Of a stretch of 64,000 nucleotides of DNA, positions 27,842-36,576 are shown piece after piece. Position numbers and translations under genes: made by a program. The DNA lies in the NCBI GenBank assembly GCA_947448025.1, contig CANFLV010000002.1, forward strand, positions 1-64,000, read 5' to 3'. Positions within the stretch are counted from its first letter, which is position 1. The number at the start of each line of letters is the position of its first letter. Origin of the DNA: Oxalobacteraceae bacterium. Its GTDB lineage: Bacteria; Pseudomonadota; Gammaproteobacteria; Burkholderiales; Burkholderiaceae_D. The notes under the pieces are model-generated. The model made no database searches. It saw only the letters and a list, made by a program, of their open reading frames with translations, and was not told the origin of the DNA.

Positions 27842-29038
27842 CTACGCTGCGTAACGCTTGACGTAAAGCCCGGCACCATCCGCATCAAACTTCGCAGCAA
27901 TCGAAAGCGTCGCGATCCCCAGCGTGCCGAGTGCATCGCACACATCGTCAATCTCCATTTCAAGATCACCCAGCATGTCGAACGGCTTCTCCGCCGAAGC
28001 GAACGCTGCCGTCGCAGCGTCTGTATGCAAATTGACGCGCAAGACGCTATTGCCATCCTTTTCCGCCGGTCCGACCACGGCACTCGCATTGGCGCCCGTG
28101 ATGCCTGCTTCCTGCAAACTCGCATCCAGCTGCGCCAGCATTTGCAATAAAGCCAGTTCCGCCATCCCGCCCGCCTTCGCGCCATGGAACATATCCTGAT
28201 ACAGAAAACTGATCTCACATGCGCGACCATCGGTGACGAGGCAACGCTGCACCAGCGGCGCTGCGTCCACACTCCACGCCTGGAATCGCTGCGCGCGCGC
28301 GGCAAACCAGTCATCGGCGGCGGCTTCGTCTTTCGGTACCTCGTAAAACGGATCGCCCGGCGTCTCCAGCACAAAACCTAGCAGGAAGCGCAATTCCAGC
28401 GCCGTGTCATCTGCAGCAAAATCACTGACCGGCCAGCCAAAGAGACTCTTCTCGATGGCAGGGGTCGCCGTGACTTTTTTATCGGTCATGGCAGCGGCCG
28501 ACTCGCGCACCATTTCATTCAAGTGACTGTAAGTGATGCTGTCGATTTCATCGAGATGGTAGGCGTGATTGATCAGTACCACGCGCGCCTTCGTGCTTTC
28601 CAGCTTGGCTTGCTTCAGGCTCGCGGTCAGCAGCTCGAAAGCTGGTTGATCCTGAAAATCTTGCTCAGCAATGAGTCCGCCTGTTGTGCGCGCAAACAGC
28701 GGGATCGCGAACGCATGCGCTTCCCAGGTTTGCCCGGGACCACGCCGGATGATGGCGGTCTCGGCCGCTTCTTCGATATTCAGTTTCAGCAGCTCGCAGG
28801 CGGCCAGCTCGGTGTCACGCGCGCGCTCGATCGCTTCGTAGAGGATGTCGTCTTCCCTGGCGTGCAGGTTCTTGCGGATCAGGCGCGTCAATTCCAGGCG
28901 CTTACCGGCAAATCCCTGATCCTCTTCGTCTTCTTGCTCGGCGACTTCCAGTGCCAGGTCGCACAGTTGCTGGGTCAGGAGATCTTGCTTGTCGTCGATC
29001 GAGGCGCTCGACATTTTCAACGCTGGCTTTTTTGACAT
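27842..29038 (-). CDS. Conserved hypothetical protein (possibly DUF2863-like)
   Basis: A soluble, acidic protein of about 398 residues without signal peptide or membrane segments. An N-terminal helical region (DLLTQQLCDLALEVAEQEDE...) is followed by an alpha/beta region (WEAHAFAIPLFARTTGG, ELRFLLGFVLETPGDPFYEV) and a C-terminal segment ending in DADGAGLYVKRYAA. The overall impression is of the betaproteobacterial DUF2863 proteins, but I cannot confirm it. The start is uncertain: ATG at 29038 or 29014, neither with a strong ribosome-binding site. It is divergent from aceE. Confidence 0.6.
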   Translation of the reverse strand: MSKKPALKMSSASIDDKQDLLTQQLCDLALEVAEQEDEEDQGFAGKRLELTRLIRKNLHAREDDILYEAIERARDTELAACELLKLNIEEAAETAIIRRGPGQTWEAHAFAIPLFARTTGGLIAEQDFQDQPAFELLTASLKQAKLESTKARVVLINHAYHLDEIDSITYSHLNEMVRESAAAMTDKKVTATPAIEKSLFGWPVSDFAADDTALELRFLLGFVLETPGDPFYEVPKDEAAADDWFAARAQRFQAWSVDAAPLVQRCLVTDGRACEISFLYQDMFHGAKAGGMAELALLQMLAQLDASLQEAGITGANASAVVGPAEKDGNSVLRVNLHTDAATAAFASAEKPFDMLGDLEMEIDDVCDALGTLGIATLSIAAKFDADGAGLYVKRYAA

Positions 29039-29339
29039 TATTTCTGCGGCTTTCAAGGCGAATGGTCGGCCAATCTGGCGCGAAACGCGATTATGCAGGA
29101 TAACGGCGTGCCTCGGCGGTCCAATGCTCATGCTGTTCTGCAGCATATTTTCGCATTATGAAATTGCATATCGCAATTTGGAAGATTGAAAAACTACTGG
29201 TAAAATCTGTTTCGATTTCGCGCACGACAACCAAATTTGTACCAGAATGCCCAGTTACGATTTAAATAAAAGCGTGACTACCAGTAATAATTTTCCGGTT
29301 AAAACACGCTGTTGAATTAGCCATCACAGGAGACCCACC
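29039..29339 (+). promoter_or_regulatory. aceE upstream regulatory region
   Basis: A 301-bp gap with no supported gene. It holds a perfect dyad AAATTGC-N5-GCAATTT (29161-29179) and an inverted pair TACTGGTA / TACCAGTA (29195-29202, 29279-29286). A possible promoter is TTGGAA (29178-29183), a 17-bp spacer and TAAAAT (29201-29206). The dyad abuts the -35, as expected for a repressor of the PDH operon; its regulator is not known. Confidence 0.4.
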
Positions 29340-32036
29340 ATGTCAGCACAGCTCGACCAAGTTTTGACGCAAGCCGCAAATGATCCCGATGTAATGGAAA
29401 CCCAGGAATGGCTCGATGCCCTCGAGTCCGTGATTGAAAACGAGGGACCTGAGCGTGCCCATTACCTCATGGAGCGCATGGTTGATCTGGCCCGCCGTCG
29501 TGGTGCGCATATTCCGTTTTCCAGCAATACCGCTTATGTGAACACGATTCCCGCCCACCTCGGCGAGCATTGCCCCGGCAATCTCGAATTCGAAGAGCGC
29601 CTGCGCTCATGGATGCGCTGGAATGCGATGGCCATGGTGGTCAAGACGAATCGCGCCGATGGCGACTTGGGTGGTCATATCTCGAGCTTTGCTTCGCTGG
29701 CCAATATGCTCGGCATCGGGTTCAACCATTTCTGGCATGCGCCGACTGAAGACCATGGCGGCGACCTGCTGTACATCCAGGGTCACTCATCGCCCGGCAT
29801 TTATGCGCGCGCCTTCCTCGAAGGCCGCCTGTCGGAAGACCAGCTGCTGAACTTCCGTCGCGAAGTCGATGGCAAGGGCCTGTCTTCGTATCCGCATCCG
29901 AAACTGATGCCGGATTTCTGGCAATTTCCGACGGTTTCGATGGGTCTCGGCCCGCTGATGGCGATTTATCAGGCACGCTTCCTGAAGTATTTGCACGCCC
30001 GCGAAATCGCCAAGACCGATAACCGCAAGGTCTGGGTCTTCTGCGGCGATGGCGAGATGGATGAGCCGGAATCGATGGGCGCGATCGGCATGGCCGGCCG
30101 TGAGAAATTGAATAACCTCGTCATGGTGGTGAACTGCAATCTGCAACGCCTCGATGGCCCGGTACGTGGCAATGGCAAGATCATCCAGGAACTCGAAGCC
30201 GATTTCCGTGGCGCCGGCTGGAATGTCGTCAAGGTCATCTGGGGTCCGGGCTGGGACGAGCTGCTGGCCAAGGACAAGGACGGCATCCTGCAACGCGTGA
30301 TGATGGAAACCGTCGACGGCGAATACCAGAATTACAAAGCCAAGGATGGCGCTTACGTGCGCAAGCATTTCTTCGGCAAGCATCCAAAGCTGCTGGAAAT
30401 GGTCGCCAACATGACCGACGGCGACATCTGGCGCCTGACGCGCGGCGGTCACGATCCGCACAAGATTTACGCCGGCTTCAAGATTGCCCAGGAAAGCACC
30501 GACCAGCCGACCGTCTTGCTGGTCAAGACAGTCAAGGGCTTCGGCATGGGCAAGTCCGGCGAAGCGCGCAACACGGCGCACCAGACCAAGAAGCTCGACG
30601 ATGAAGCGATCCGCGAAATGCGCGACCGTTTTGCGATTCCGATTCCGGACGACCAGCTGCATGCCGTGCCATTCTTCAAGCCATCCGAAGATTCGCCGGA
30701 AATGAAATACCTGCACGAGCGCCGTGCCGCGCTCGGCGGCTACCTGCCGCAGCGCCGCCAGAAGGCCGAAGAGACCTTGCCGGTGCCGCCATTGTCGGCA
30801 TTCCAGGGCGTGCTCGACGCGACTGCGGCAGGTCGTGAAATCTCGACCACGCAAGCTTATGTGCGCATCATCACGACCTTGCTGCGCGACGCGAACCTCG
30901 GTCCGCGCGTGGTGCCGATCCTCGTCGACGAAGCCCGTACCTTCGGTATGGAAGGCTTGTTCCGCCAGATCGGTATCTTCAACCAGCAAGGTCAGCTGTA
31001 CGAGCCGGTCGACAAGGATCAGGTCAGCTACTACCGCGAAGACAAGGCTGGCCAGATTCTGCAAGAAGGCATCAATGAAGCCGGCGCGATGAGTTCGTGG
31101 ATTGCGGCGGCGACGTCGTACTCGACGAATAACCGCGTCATGATTCCGTTCTATACCTTCTATTCGATGTTCGGCCTGCAGCGTATCGGTGATCTGGCAT
31201 GGGCGGCGGGCGACATGCGTTCACGCGGCTTCCTGCTCGGCGGTACAGCTGGACGCACCACGCTCAATGGCGAAGGCTTGCAGCACGAAGATGGCCACAG
31301 CCATGTGCTGGCGTCGACTATCCCGAACTGCATTCCTTACGATCCGACCTTCGCCCACGAAGTCGCGGTCATCATGCATGACGGCTTGAAGCGCATGATC
31401 GAACAGCAGGAAGATGTGTTCTATTACATTACCCTGATGAATGAAAACTACAGCCATCCGGGTCTGAAACCAGGCCAGGAAGAGAACATCCTCAAGGGTC
31501 TCTACCTGCTGCAGGAAGGCGGCAAGAAGCACAAACTGCGCGCGCAATTGCTCGGCTCAGGCACGATCCTGCGCGAAGTCATCGCCGGCGCTGCCTTGCT
31601 CGAAAGCGACTGGGGTATCGACGCGGACGTTTGGTCGGCGCCATCCTTCACACTGCTGGCCCGTGATGGCCAGGCTGTCGAGCGCTGGAATATGCTGCAT
31701 CCGTCGGACGCGCAGCAAAGCGCACACGTCACCAGCAGTCTCGCTGGAACGACCGGCCCTATCGTTGTCGCTACCGATTACATGCGCACCTTTGCGGAAC
31801 AGGTACGCGCCTTCATGCCGAAGGGTCGCAGCTATAAAGTCCTTGGCACGGATGGCTTCGGCCGTTCCGACAGCCGCGAGAAGCTGCGCGAATTCTTCGA
31901 GGTGAACCGCTACTTCGTCGTCATCGCTACCTTGAAGTCGCTGGCCGATGAAGGCGTAATCGATGCCAAGGTCGTCGCTGAGGCGATCGCGAAGTACGGC
32001 ATCAATCCCGAGAAACCGAATCCGGTTACTGTCTAA
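29340..32036 (+). CDS. aceE: Pyruvate dehydrogenase E1, homodimeric type
   Basis: An 898-residue thiamine-diphosphate E1 that decarboxylates pyruvate and acetylates the lipoyl group of E2. It shows the ThDP motif GDGEMDEPESMGAI (about 236) through NCNLQRLDGPVRGN, and the single-chain (alpha2) architecture used with AceF in Proteobacteria. AGGAG lies 8 nt before the ATG. First gene of aceE-aceF-lpdA. Confidence 0.95.
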   Translation: MSAQLDQVLTQAANDPDVMETQEWLDALESVIENEGPERAHYLMERMVDLARRRGAHIPFSSNTAYVNTIPAHLGEHCPGNLEFEERLRSWMRWNAMAMVVKTNRADGDLGGHISSFASLANMLGIGFNHFWHAPTEDHGGDLLYIQGHSSPGIYARAFLEGRLSEDQLLNFRREVDGKGLSSYPHPKLMPDFWQFPTVSMGLGPLMAIYQARFLKYLHAREIAKTDNRKVWVFCGDGEMDEPESMGAIGMAGREKLNNLVMVVNCNLQRLDGPVRGNGKIIQELEADFRGAGWNVVKVIWGPGWDELLAKDKDGILQRVMMETVDGEYQNYKAKDGAYVRKHFFGKHPKLLEMVANMTDGDIWRLTRGGHDPHKIYAGFKIAQESTDQPTVLLVKTVKGFGMGKSGEARNTAHQTKKLDDEAIREMRDRFAIPIPDDQLHAVPFFKPSEDSPEMKYLHERRAALGGYLPQRRQKAEETLPVPPLSAFQGVLDATAAGREISTTQAYVRIITTLLRDANLGPRVVPILVDEARTFGMEGLFRQIGIFNQQGQLYEPVDKDQVSYYREDKAGQILQEGINEAGAMSSWIAAATSYSTNNRVMIPFYTFYSMFGLQRIGDLAWAAGDMRSRGFLLGGTAGRTTLNGEGLQHEDGHSHVLASTIPNCIPYDPTFAHEVAVIMHDGLKRMIEQQEDVFYYITLMNENYSHPGLKPGQEENILKGLYLLQEGGKKHKLRAQLLGSGTILREVIAGAALLESDWGIDADVWSAPSFTLLARDGQAVERWNMLHPSDAQQSAHVTSSLAGTTGPIVVATDYMRTFAEQVRAFMPKGRSYKVLGTDGFGRSDSREKLREFFEVNRYFVVIATLKSLADEGVIDAKVVAEAIAKYGINPEKPNPVTV

Positions 32037-32097
32037 TCTGGTCCAATTACCCTAACCCCCGGCCGCGCAGGCAGGGGGAATTGATGGAGTGAATGCT

Positions 32098-33411
32098 ATG
32101 AGTATTGTGGAAGTCAAAGTCCCGGATATCGGCGATTTCAAGGAAGTCGAAGTAATCGAATTGATGGTCAAACCAGGCGATACGATCAAGGTCGATCAGT
32201 CGTTGATCACGGTCGAGTCGGACAAGGCCAGTATGGAAATCCCGTCCAGCCATGCCGGCGTGGTCAAGGAAATCAAGGTCAAGGTCGGCGACAAGGTCGC
32301 GGAAGGTTCGCTGCTGTTGATCCTCGAAGCATCGGGTGAAGCCGCAGCTGCTGCACCAGTCGCTGCAGCAGCACCGGCCGCGCCAGCCAGCGCGCCTGCA
32401 GCAGTGAGCGCACCAGTCGCCGCTGCAGTTGCAGCGCCTGCTCCGGTAGCTGCACCAGCACCGGCAGCCGGCGGCGTCAAGCCGCATGCCTCGCCATCGA
32501 TACGCAAGTTCGCGCGTGAACTCGGCGTCGATCTCACGCAGTTCGGCGGCACCGGTCCGAAAGGCCGCATCACGCAACTCGACGTGCAGAACTTTGTCAA
32601 AGCGGTTCTCGCTGGCGGTGCAAAACCTGCTGGTGCGCCGACTGCCGGCAAAGGCACGGGCGTCGGTCTCGATCTCTTGCCATGGCCATCGCTGGACTTC
32701 TCGAAGTTCGGTCCGACGGAATTGCTGCCGCTGTCGCGCATCAAGAAAATCAGCGGTCCTAACCTGCATCGTAACTGGGTCATGATTCCGCATGTGACGC
32801 AGTTCGAAAATGCTGACGTGACCGATCTCGAAGAATTCCGCAAGAGCGCCAATGCCGATCTGGCCAAGGCCAAGTCCGCCGTCAAGCTGACCATGCTCGC
32901 CTTCGTGATCAAGGCATCGGTCAGTGCACTGAAAAAATTCCCGGCCTTTAATTCCTCCCTCGATGCGGCTGGCGAAAACCTGATCCTCAAGCAGTACTAC
33001 AACATCGGCTTTGCCGCCGATACGCCGAACGGCTTGGTGGTCCCGGTGATCAAGAATGCCGACCAGAAGACGCTGTCGCAAATTGCCATCGAAATGGGCG
33101 AGCTGTCAGCCCAGGCGCGCGAAGGCAAACTGAAACCTGCCGACATGCAGGGCGCGACCTTCACGATTTCGTCGCTCGGCGGTATTGGTGGCACGGCTTT
33201 CACGCCGATCATCAATGCACCGGAAGTGGCGATCCTCGGCCTGTCGAAGGGCGACATCAAACCAGTCTGGGATGGCAAGGCTTTCCAGCCGCGCCTGTTG
33301 CTGCCTTTGTCGCTGTCGTATGACCATCGCGTCATTGACGGCGCCAGCGGTGCGCGTTTTGCGGTGTATCTGGCTGAGGTCCTGGCCGATATGCGCAAGG
33401 TCTTGCTGTAA
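32098..33411 (+). CDS. aceF: Dihydrolipoamide acetyltransferase (PDH E2), single lipoyl domain
   Basis: A 437-residue E2. The lipoyl domain spans residues 1-80, with lipoyl-Lys about 43 in [10 protein letters not shown]. It is followed by an Ala/Pro-rich linker (about 82-125), a peripheral-subunit-binding domain (ASPSIRKFARELGVDLTQF) and a catalytic core ending in SYDHRVIDGASGARF (about 405-419). The ATG at 32098 has GGAG 8 nt upstream; the GTG at 32089 overlaps that site and is rejected. Only one lipoyl domain is present, against three in E. coli. Confidence 0.93.
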   Translation: MSIVEVKVPDIGDFKEVEVIELMVKPGDTIKVDQSLITVESDKASMEIPSSHAGVVKEIKVKVGDKVAEGSLLLILEASGEAAAAAPVAAAAPAAPASAPAAVSAPVAAAVAAPAPVAAPAPAAGGVKPHASPSIRKFARELGVDLTQFGGTGPKGRITQLDVQNFVKAVLAGGAKPAGAPTAGKGTGVGLDLLPWPSLDFSKFGPTELLPLSRIKKISGPNLHRNWVMIPHVTQFENADVTDLEEFRKSANADLAKAKSAVKLTMLAFVIKASVSALKKFPAFNSSLDAAGENLILKQYYNIGFAADTPNGLVVPVIKNADQKTLSQIAIEMGELSAQAREGKLKPADMQGATFTISSLGGIGGTAFTPIINAPEVAILGLSKGDIKPVWDGKAFQPRLLLPLSLSYDHRVIDGASGARFAVYLAEVLADMRKVLL

Positions 33412-33434
33412 GCAGCATCCCCATCCATGGCCCT

Positions 33435-33451
33435 ACTGCCGCATCGGCAGT
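33435..33451 (+). other. Intercistronic hairpin aceF-lpdA
   Basis: ACTGCCG-CAT-CGGCAGT, a 7-bp stem with a 3-nt loop, in the 62-bp gap between aceF and lpdA. It lacks a U-tract and is likely an RNA-stabilising or processing element rather than a terminator. Confidence 0.45.
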
Positions 33452-33473
33452 GGGGCAAATACGGAGTTAATTT

Positions 33474-35246
33474 ATGAGCCTGATTGAAGTGAAAGTGCCG
33501 GACATCGGCGATTTCAAGCAAGTCGAAGTAATCGAATTGCTGGTCAAGCCGGGCGACACCATCAAGGTCGACCAGTCGCTGATCACGGTCGAGTCAGACA
33601 AGGCCAGCATGGAAATCCCGGCCAGCCACGCCGGCGTGGTCAAGGAATTGAAAATCAAGATCGGTGACAAGGTCGCGGAAGGATCAATCCTGCTGACGCT
33701 GGAAGCTTCCGATGCGGCGCCTGCTCCTGCAGCTGCTGCACCAGCGGCGCCGGCAGCGGTCGCCTCAGCACCAATCGCGGCAGCGGTGCCTGCACCCGTC
33801 GCCGGTAATTTCGGCGGCAAGGTCGATGTCGAATGCGACATGCTCGTACTCGGCGCCGGTCCCGGCGGTTATTCGGCGGCTTTCCGCTCTGCCGATCTTG
33901 GCATGGCGACCGTGCTCGTTGAACGTTACGCCGAGCTCGGTGGCGTGTGCCTGAACGTCGGCTGCATCCCGTCGAAAGCGCTGCTGCACGTCGCTGCGGT
34001 GATCGATGAAACAGCCGCGATGGCGGCGCATGGCGTCACGTTTGCGAAGCCGGAAATCGACATCGACAAGCTGCGCGGCTACAAGGAAAAAGTCATCAGC
34101 AAGATGACCGGTGGCCTGGCTGGCATGGCGAAGGCACGCAAGGTCAATGTCGTGCAAGGCGTCGGTCAATTCGTTAGCCCCTATCACATGGAAGTCACTG
34201 CTGCCGATGGTACGAAGCAGACCGTGCAGTTCAAGCAAGCCATCATCGCGGCTGGCTCGTCCGTTGTGAATTTGCCGTTCGTGCCGCAAGATCCGCGCAT
34301 CGTCGACTCGACCGGCGCGCTGGAATTGCGCGCTGTCCCGAAGCGCATGCTCGTCATTGGCGGCGGCATCATCGGTCTGGAAATGGCGACGGTCTATTCG
34401 ACCCTCGGTGCGCGCATCGACGTCGTCGAAATGCTCGATGGCCTGATGCAGGGCGCGGATCGTGACATGGTCAAGGTCTGGCAAAAGTTCAACGAGAAGC
34501 GCTTCGACAAGATCATGTTGAAGACCAAGACCGTCGCTGTCGAAGCCTTGAAAGAAGGCATCAAGGTCACCTTCGAGAGCGCCGAAGCCGGCGTCGCCGC
34601 GCCCGAGCCACAGCTTTACGACATGGTGCTCGTCGCCGTCGGTCGCAGCCCGAACGGCAAGAAGATCGCCGCCGACAAGGCTGGCGTGGCAGTTACCGAT
34701 CGCGGCTTCATCAATGTCGACAGCCAGATGCGCACCAACGTACCGCACATCTTCGCCATTGGCGATCTGGTCGGTCAACCCATGCTCGCGCACAAAGCCG
34801 TGCATGAAGCGCATGTGGCTGCCGAAGCGGCTGCCGGCGAGAAGGCTTATTTCGACGCCCGCGTGATTCCATCGGTGGCCTACACCGATCCGGAAGTGGC
34901 ATGGGTCGGCATCACCGAAGATGAAGCCAAGGCCAAGGGCATCAAGCTCGAAAAAGGGCATTTCCCGTGGGCCGCCAGCGGTCGCGCCGTGGCGAATGGC
35001 CGTGACGAAGGCTTCACGAAATTGCTGTTCGACGCAGAGACGCATCTGATCGTCGGCGGCGGCATTGTCGGTACCCATGCCGGTGACATGATCGGTGAAA
35101 TCGCACTGGCCATCGAGATGGGCGCGGACGCTGTCGATATCGGCAAGACCATCCATCCGCATCCAACGCTGGGTGAATCGATCGGCATGGCGGCGGAAGT
35201 GTTCAAGGGTGTGTGTACGGATTTGCCGCCGATGCGCAAGAAGTAA
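33474..35246 (+). CDS. lpdA: Dihydrolipoamide dehydrogenase with N-terminal lipoyl domain (PDH E3)
   Basis: A 590-residue E3 carrying its own lipoyl domain (residues 1-80, [10 protein letters not shown]) and an Ala/Pro linker before the flavoprotein ([17 protein letters not shown]). The redox disulfide is in [13 protein letters not shown] (about 156) and the C-terminal active-site His in HPHPTLGES (about 562). The lipoyl-E3 fusion is typical of Neisseria and Burkholderiales PDH. It reoxidises dihydrolipoamide using NAD. Confidence 0.94.
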   Translation: MSLIEVKVPDIGDFKQVEVIELLVKPGDTIKVDQSLITVESDKASMEIPASHAGVVKELKIKIGDKVAEGSILLTLEASDAAPAPAAAAPAAPAAVASAPIAAAVPAPVAGNFGGKVDVECDMLVLGAGPGGYSAAFRSADLGMATVLVERYAELGGVCLNVGCIPSKALLHVAAVIDETAAMAAHGVTFAKPEIDIDKLRGYKEKVISKMTGGLAGMAKARKVNVVQGVGQFVSPYHMEVTAADGTKQTVQFKQAIIAAGSSVVNLPFVPQDPRIVDSTGALELRAVPKRMLVIGGGIIGLEMATVYSTLGARIDVVEMLDGLMQGADRDMVKVWQKFNEKRFDKIMLKTKTVAVEALKEGIKVTFESAEAGVAAPEPQLYDMVLVAVGRSPNGKKIAADKAGVAVTDRGFINVDSQMRTNVPHIFAIGDLVGQPMLAHKAVHEAHVAAEAAAGEKAYFDARVIPSVAYTDPEVAWVGITEDEAKAKGIKLEKGHFPWAASGRAVANGRDEGFTKLLFDAETHLIVGGGIVGTHAGDMIGEIALAIEMGADAVDIGKTIHPHPTLGESIGMAAEVFKGVCTDLPPMRKK

Positions 35247-35267
35247 AATCGCTAAAGATGTGACGTA

Positions 35268-35306
35268 AAAATGCCGTTCAGTTTATCGCTGAGCGGCATT
35301 TTTTTT
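35268..35306 (+). terminator. Intrinsic terminator of the PDH operon
   Basis: AAATGCCGTTCAG pairs with CTGAGCGGCATTT (one G-T pair) around a 7-nt loop, followed by a T-tract, 22 bp after the lpdA stop. Confidence 0.85.
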
Positions 35307-35324
35307 GGCAATGCATCGCATGTG

Positions 35325-35362
35325 GTGCTAAGTGTTGGCATGATCATGCCAACACTTAGCAC
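35325..35362. repeat. 38-bp perfect palindrome
   Basis: GTGCTAAGTGTTGGCATGA is followed without spacer by its exact reverse complement. It lies between the lpdA terminator and the 3' end of the Fic gene, in 83 bp with no gene. No T-tract follows on either strand. Confidence 0.85.
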
Positions 35363-35389
35363 GATGGGCGCTCGGCAATCCAAATGGCG

Positions 35390-36508
35390 CTATGCCAATT
35401 GGTAGCGTGTACTTTTGCCCTGACCCGTCGAGATCAATAAGCCGCCCTGCACGAGGGCTGCCAAGTCACGCGTCGCAGTCGCCTTGGACGTCGAGGTCAT
35501 GGCGCAGTATTTCTCCGCAGACAAGCCCCCAATGAAACCTTCCGCGCCAACTTCATGCAATTTGCGCAAAACCTTGCGTTGGCGCTCGTTTAAAGTGGCA
35601 TCGGCATGCTTGGCCCAGAATCGTTGTTTTTCCAGGGCGCGGTCAATGATGCGCGATGTGTGCTCGCATGCCCGGATAAATTGCTCGAGAAACCAGACTA
35701 CCCATGCGGTGATATCGAGACCACCTTTTTGCGCCGCATTCAAGGCATCGTAATATGCCTTGCGATTCGTCTCCAGTTGCTTCGACATGCTGAACAGCCG
35801 CCCGGATGCTTGTAGGTCGCGCGCCAATGCCAGATCGACGATTGCTCGGCCGATGCGGCCATTGCCATCCTCAAACGGGTGGACGGTTTCAAACCAAAGA
35901 TGGGCCACGGCGGCGCGTACGATGCCGTCTTGTTTGGGTGACGACTGTTCGAACCACTGGAGGAAGGCCTGCATTGCGGCGGGGACCTGTGGCGACGGTG
36001 GCGCTTCGTAGTGCACCACCTCGCGTCCGATTCTCCCACCGACAATTTGCATGGGTTCGGTAAAGGTGCGGAACTGGCCTACCTGAATGCGCTGCATGCC
36101 CGAGTGACCCGTGGGGAAGAGCGCGGCTTGCCAGCGGCAGAGACGATCGCTGTCGAGCGGCGCATTGAAATTTTCACTGGCGTCACGCATGACATCGACC
36201 AGGCCATCAATCTCGCGTGAGCTGGCGCCGCTGTCGCTTAAGCCGAGCATACGGCCTACCGAGGAACGCACCGCATCGAGATTGAGCCGTTCACCTTCAA
36301 TAGCCGCCGTGGCGACGACCTCATCGATCCAGATCGCGTCAAGGATGCCCGTGAGCTGCTCCAGTCCGATGGCGCGCGCCTGACCCAGCACCATGCCTTG
36401 TGCTCTTCTGGCAGACGACAGCTTCTGCGCCAGTGCTGGCTGGTCGATTTGCAGCGCTGGCCAAGTTGCTGTTTGCCAAATATATGTGGAAAGTTGAGCC
36501 GGCTTCAT
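35390..36508 (-). CDS. Fic family protein with DUF4172-like N-terminus and C-terminal wHTH
   Basis: A 372-residue Fic (AMP-transferase fold) protein. The catalytic loop HPFEDGNGRIGR (residues 210-221) is complete. An N-terminal inhibitory helix motif (S/T)xxxE(G/N) is present as TAAIEG (67-72), which makes it an autoinhibited class II Fic. The N-terminus looks like DUF4172. The C-terminus resembles a winged helix (SAEKYCAMTSTSKATATRDL), suggesting DNA binding. The target protein is unknown. No antitoxin gene is adjacent; ACGG-box repeats lie at its promoter. Confidence 0.85.
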   Translation of the reverse strand: MKPAQLSTYIWQTATWPALQIDQPALAQKLSSARRAQGMVLGQARAIGLEQLTGILDAIWIDEVVATAAIEGERLNLDAVRSSVGRMLGLSDSGASSREIDGLVDVMRDASENFNAPLDSDRLCRWQAALFPTGHSGMQRIQVGQFRTFTEPMQIVGGRIGREVVHYEAPPSPQVPAAMQAFLQWFEQSSPKQDGIVRAAVAHLWFETVHPFEDGNGRIGRAIVDLALARDLQASGRLFSMSKQLETNRKAYYDALNAAQKGGLDITAWVVWFLEQFIRACEHTSRIIDRALEKQRFWAKHADATLNERQRKVLRKLHEVGAEGFIGGLSAEKYCAMTSTSKATATRDLAALVQGGLLISTGQGKSTRYQLA

Positions 36509-36510
36509 GA

Positions 36511-36555
36511 ATTTACGGATCAGAATATGAGCCGTAAATATAGCAGATACGGCTC
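36511..36555 (-). promoter_or_regulatory. ACGG-box operator array upstream of fic
   Basis: ATTTACGG (36511-36518) and CCGTAAAT (36532-36539) are perfect inverted copies. GAGCCGT (36529-36535) and ACGGCTC (36549-36555) are a second, overlapping inverted pair. The array starts 3 bp upstream of the fic start codon and spans its likely promoter, so it is a candidate autoregulatory site for the wHTH-bearing Fic protein. Confidence 0.5.
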
Positions 36556-36576
36556 AAACCTGGCAATTTTGGCTGA

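Noticed and set aside
29787-31064. 425-codon minus-strand open frame
   Set aside because: Antisense to aceE; no coherent domain and no ribosome-binding site.
33765-35162. 465-codon minus-strand open frame
   Set aside because: Antisense to lpdA; composition is a mirror of the real gene.
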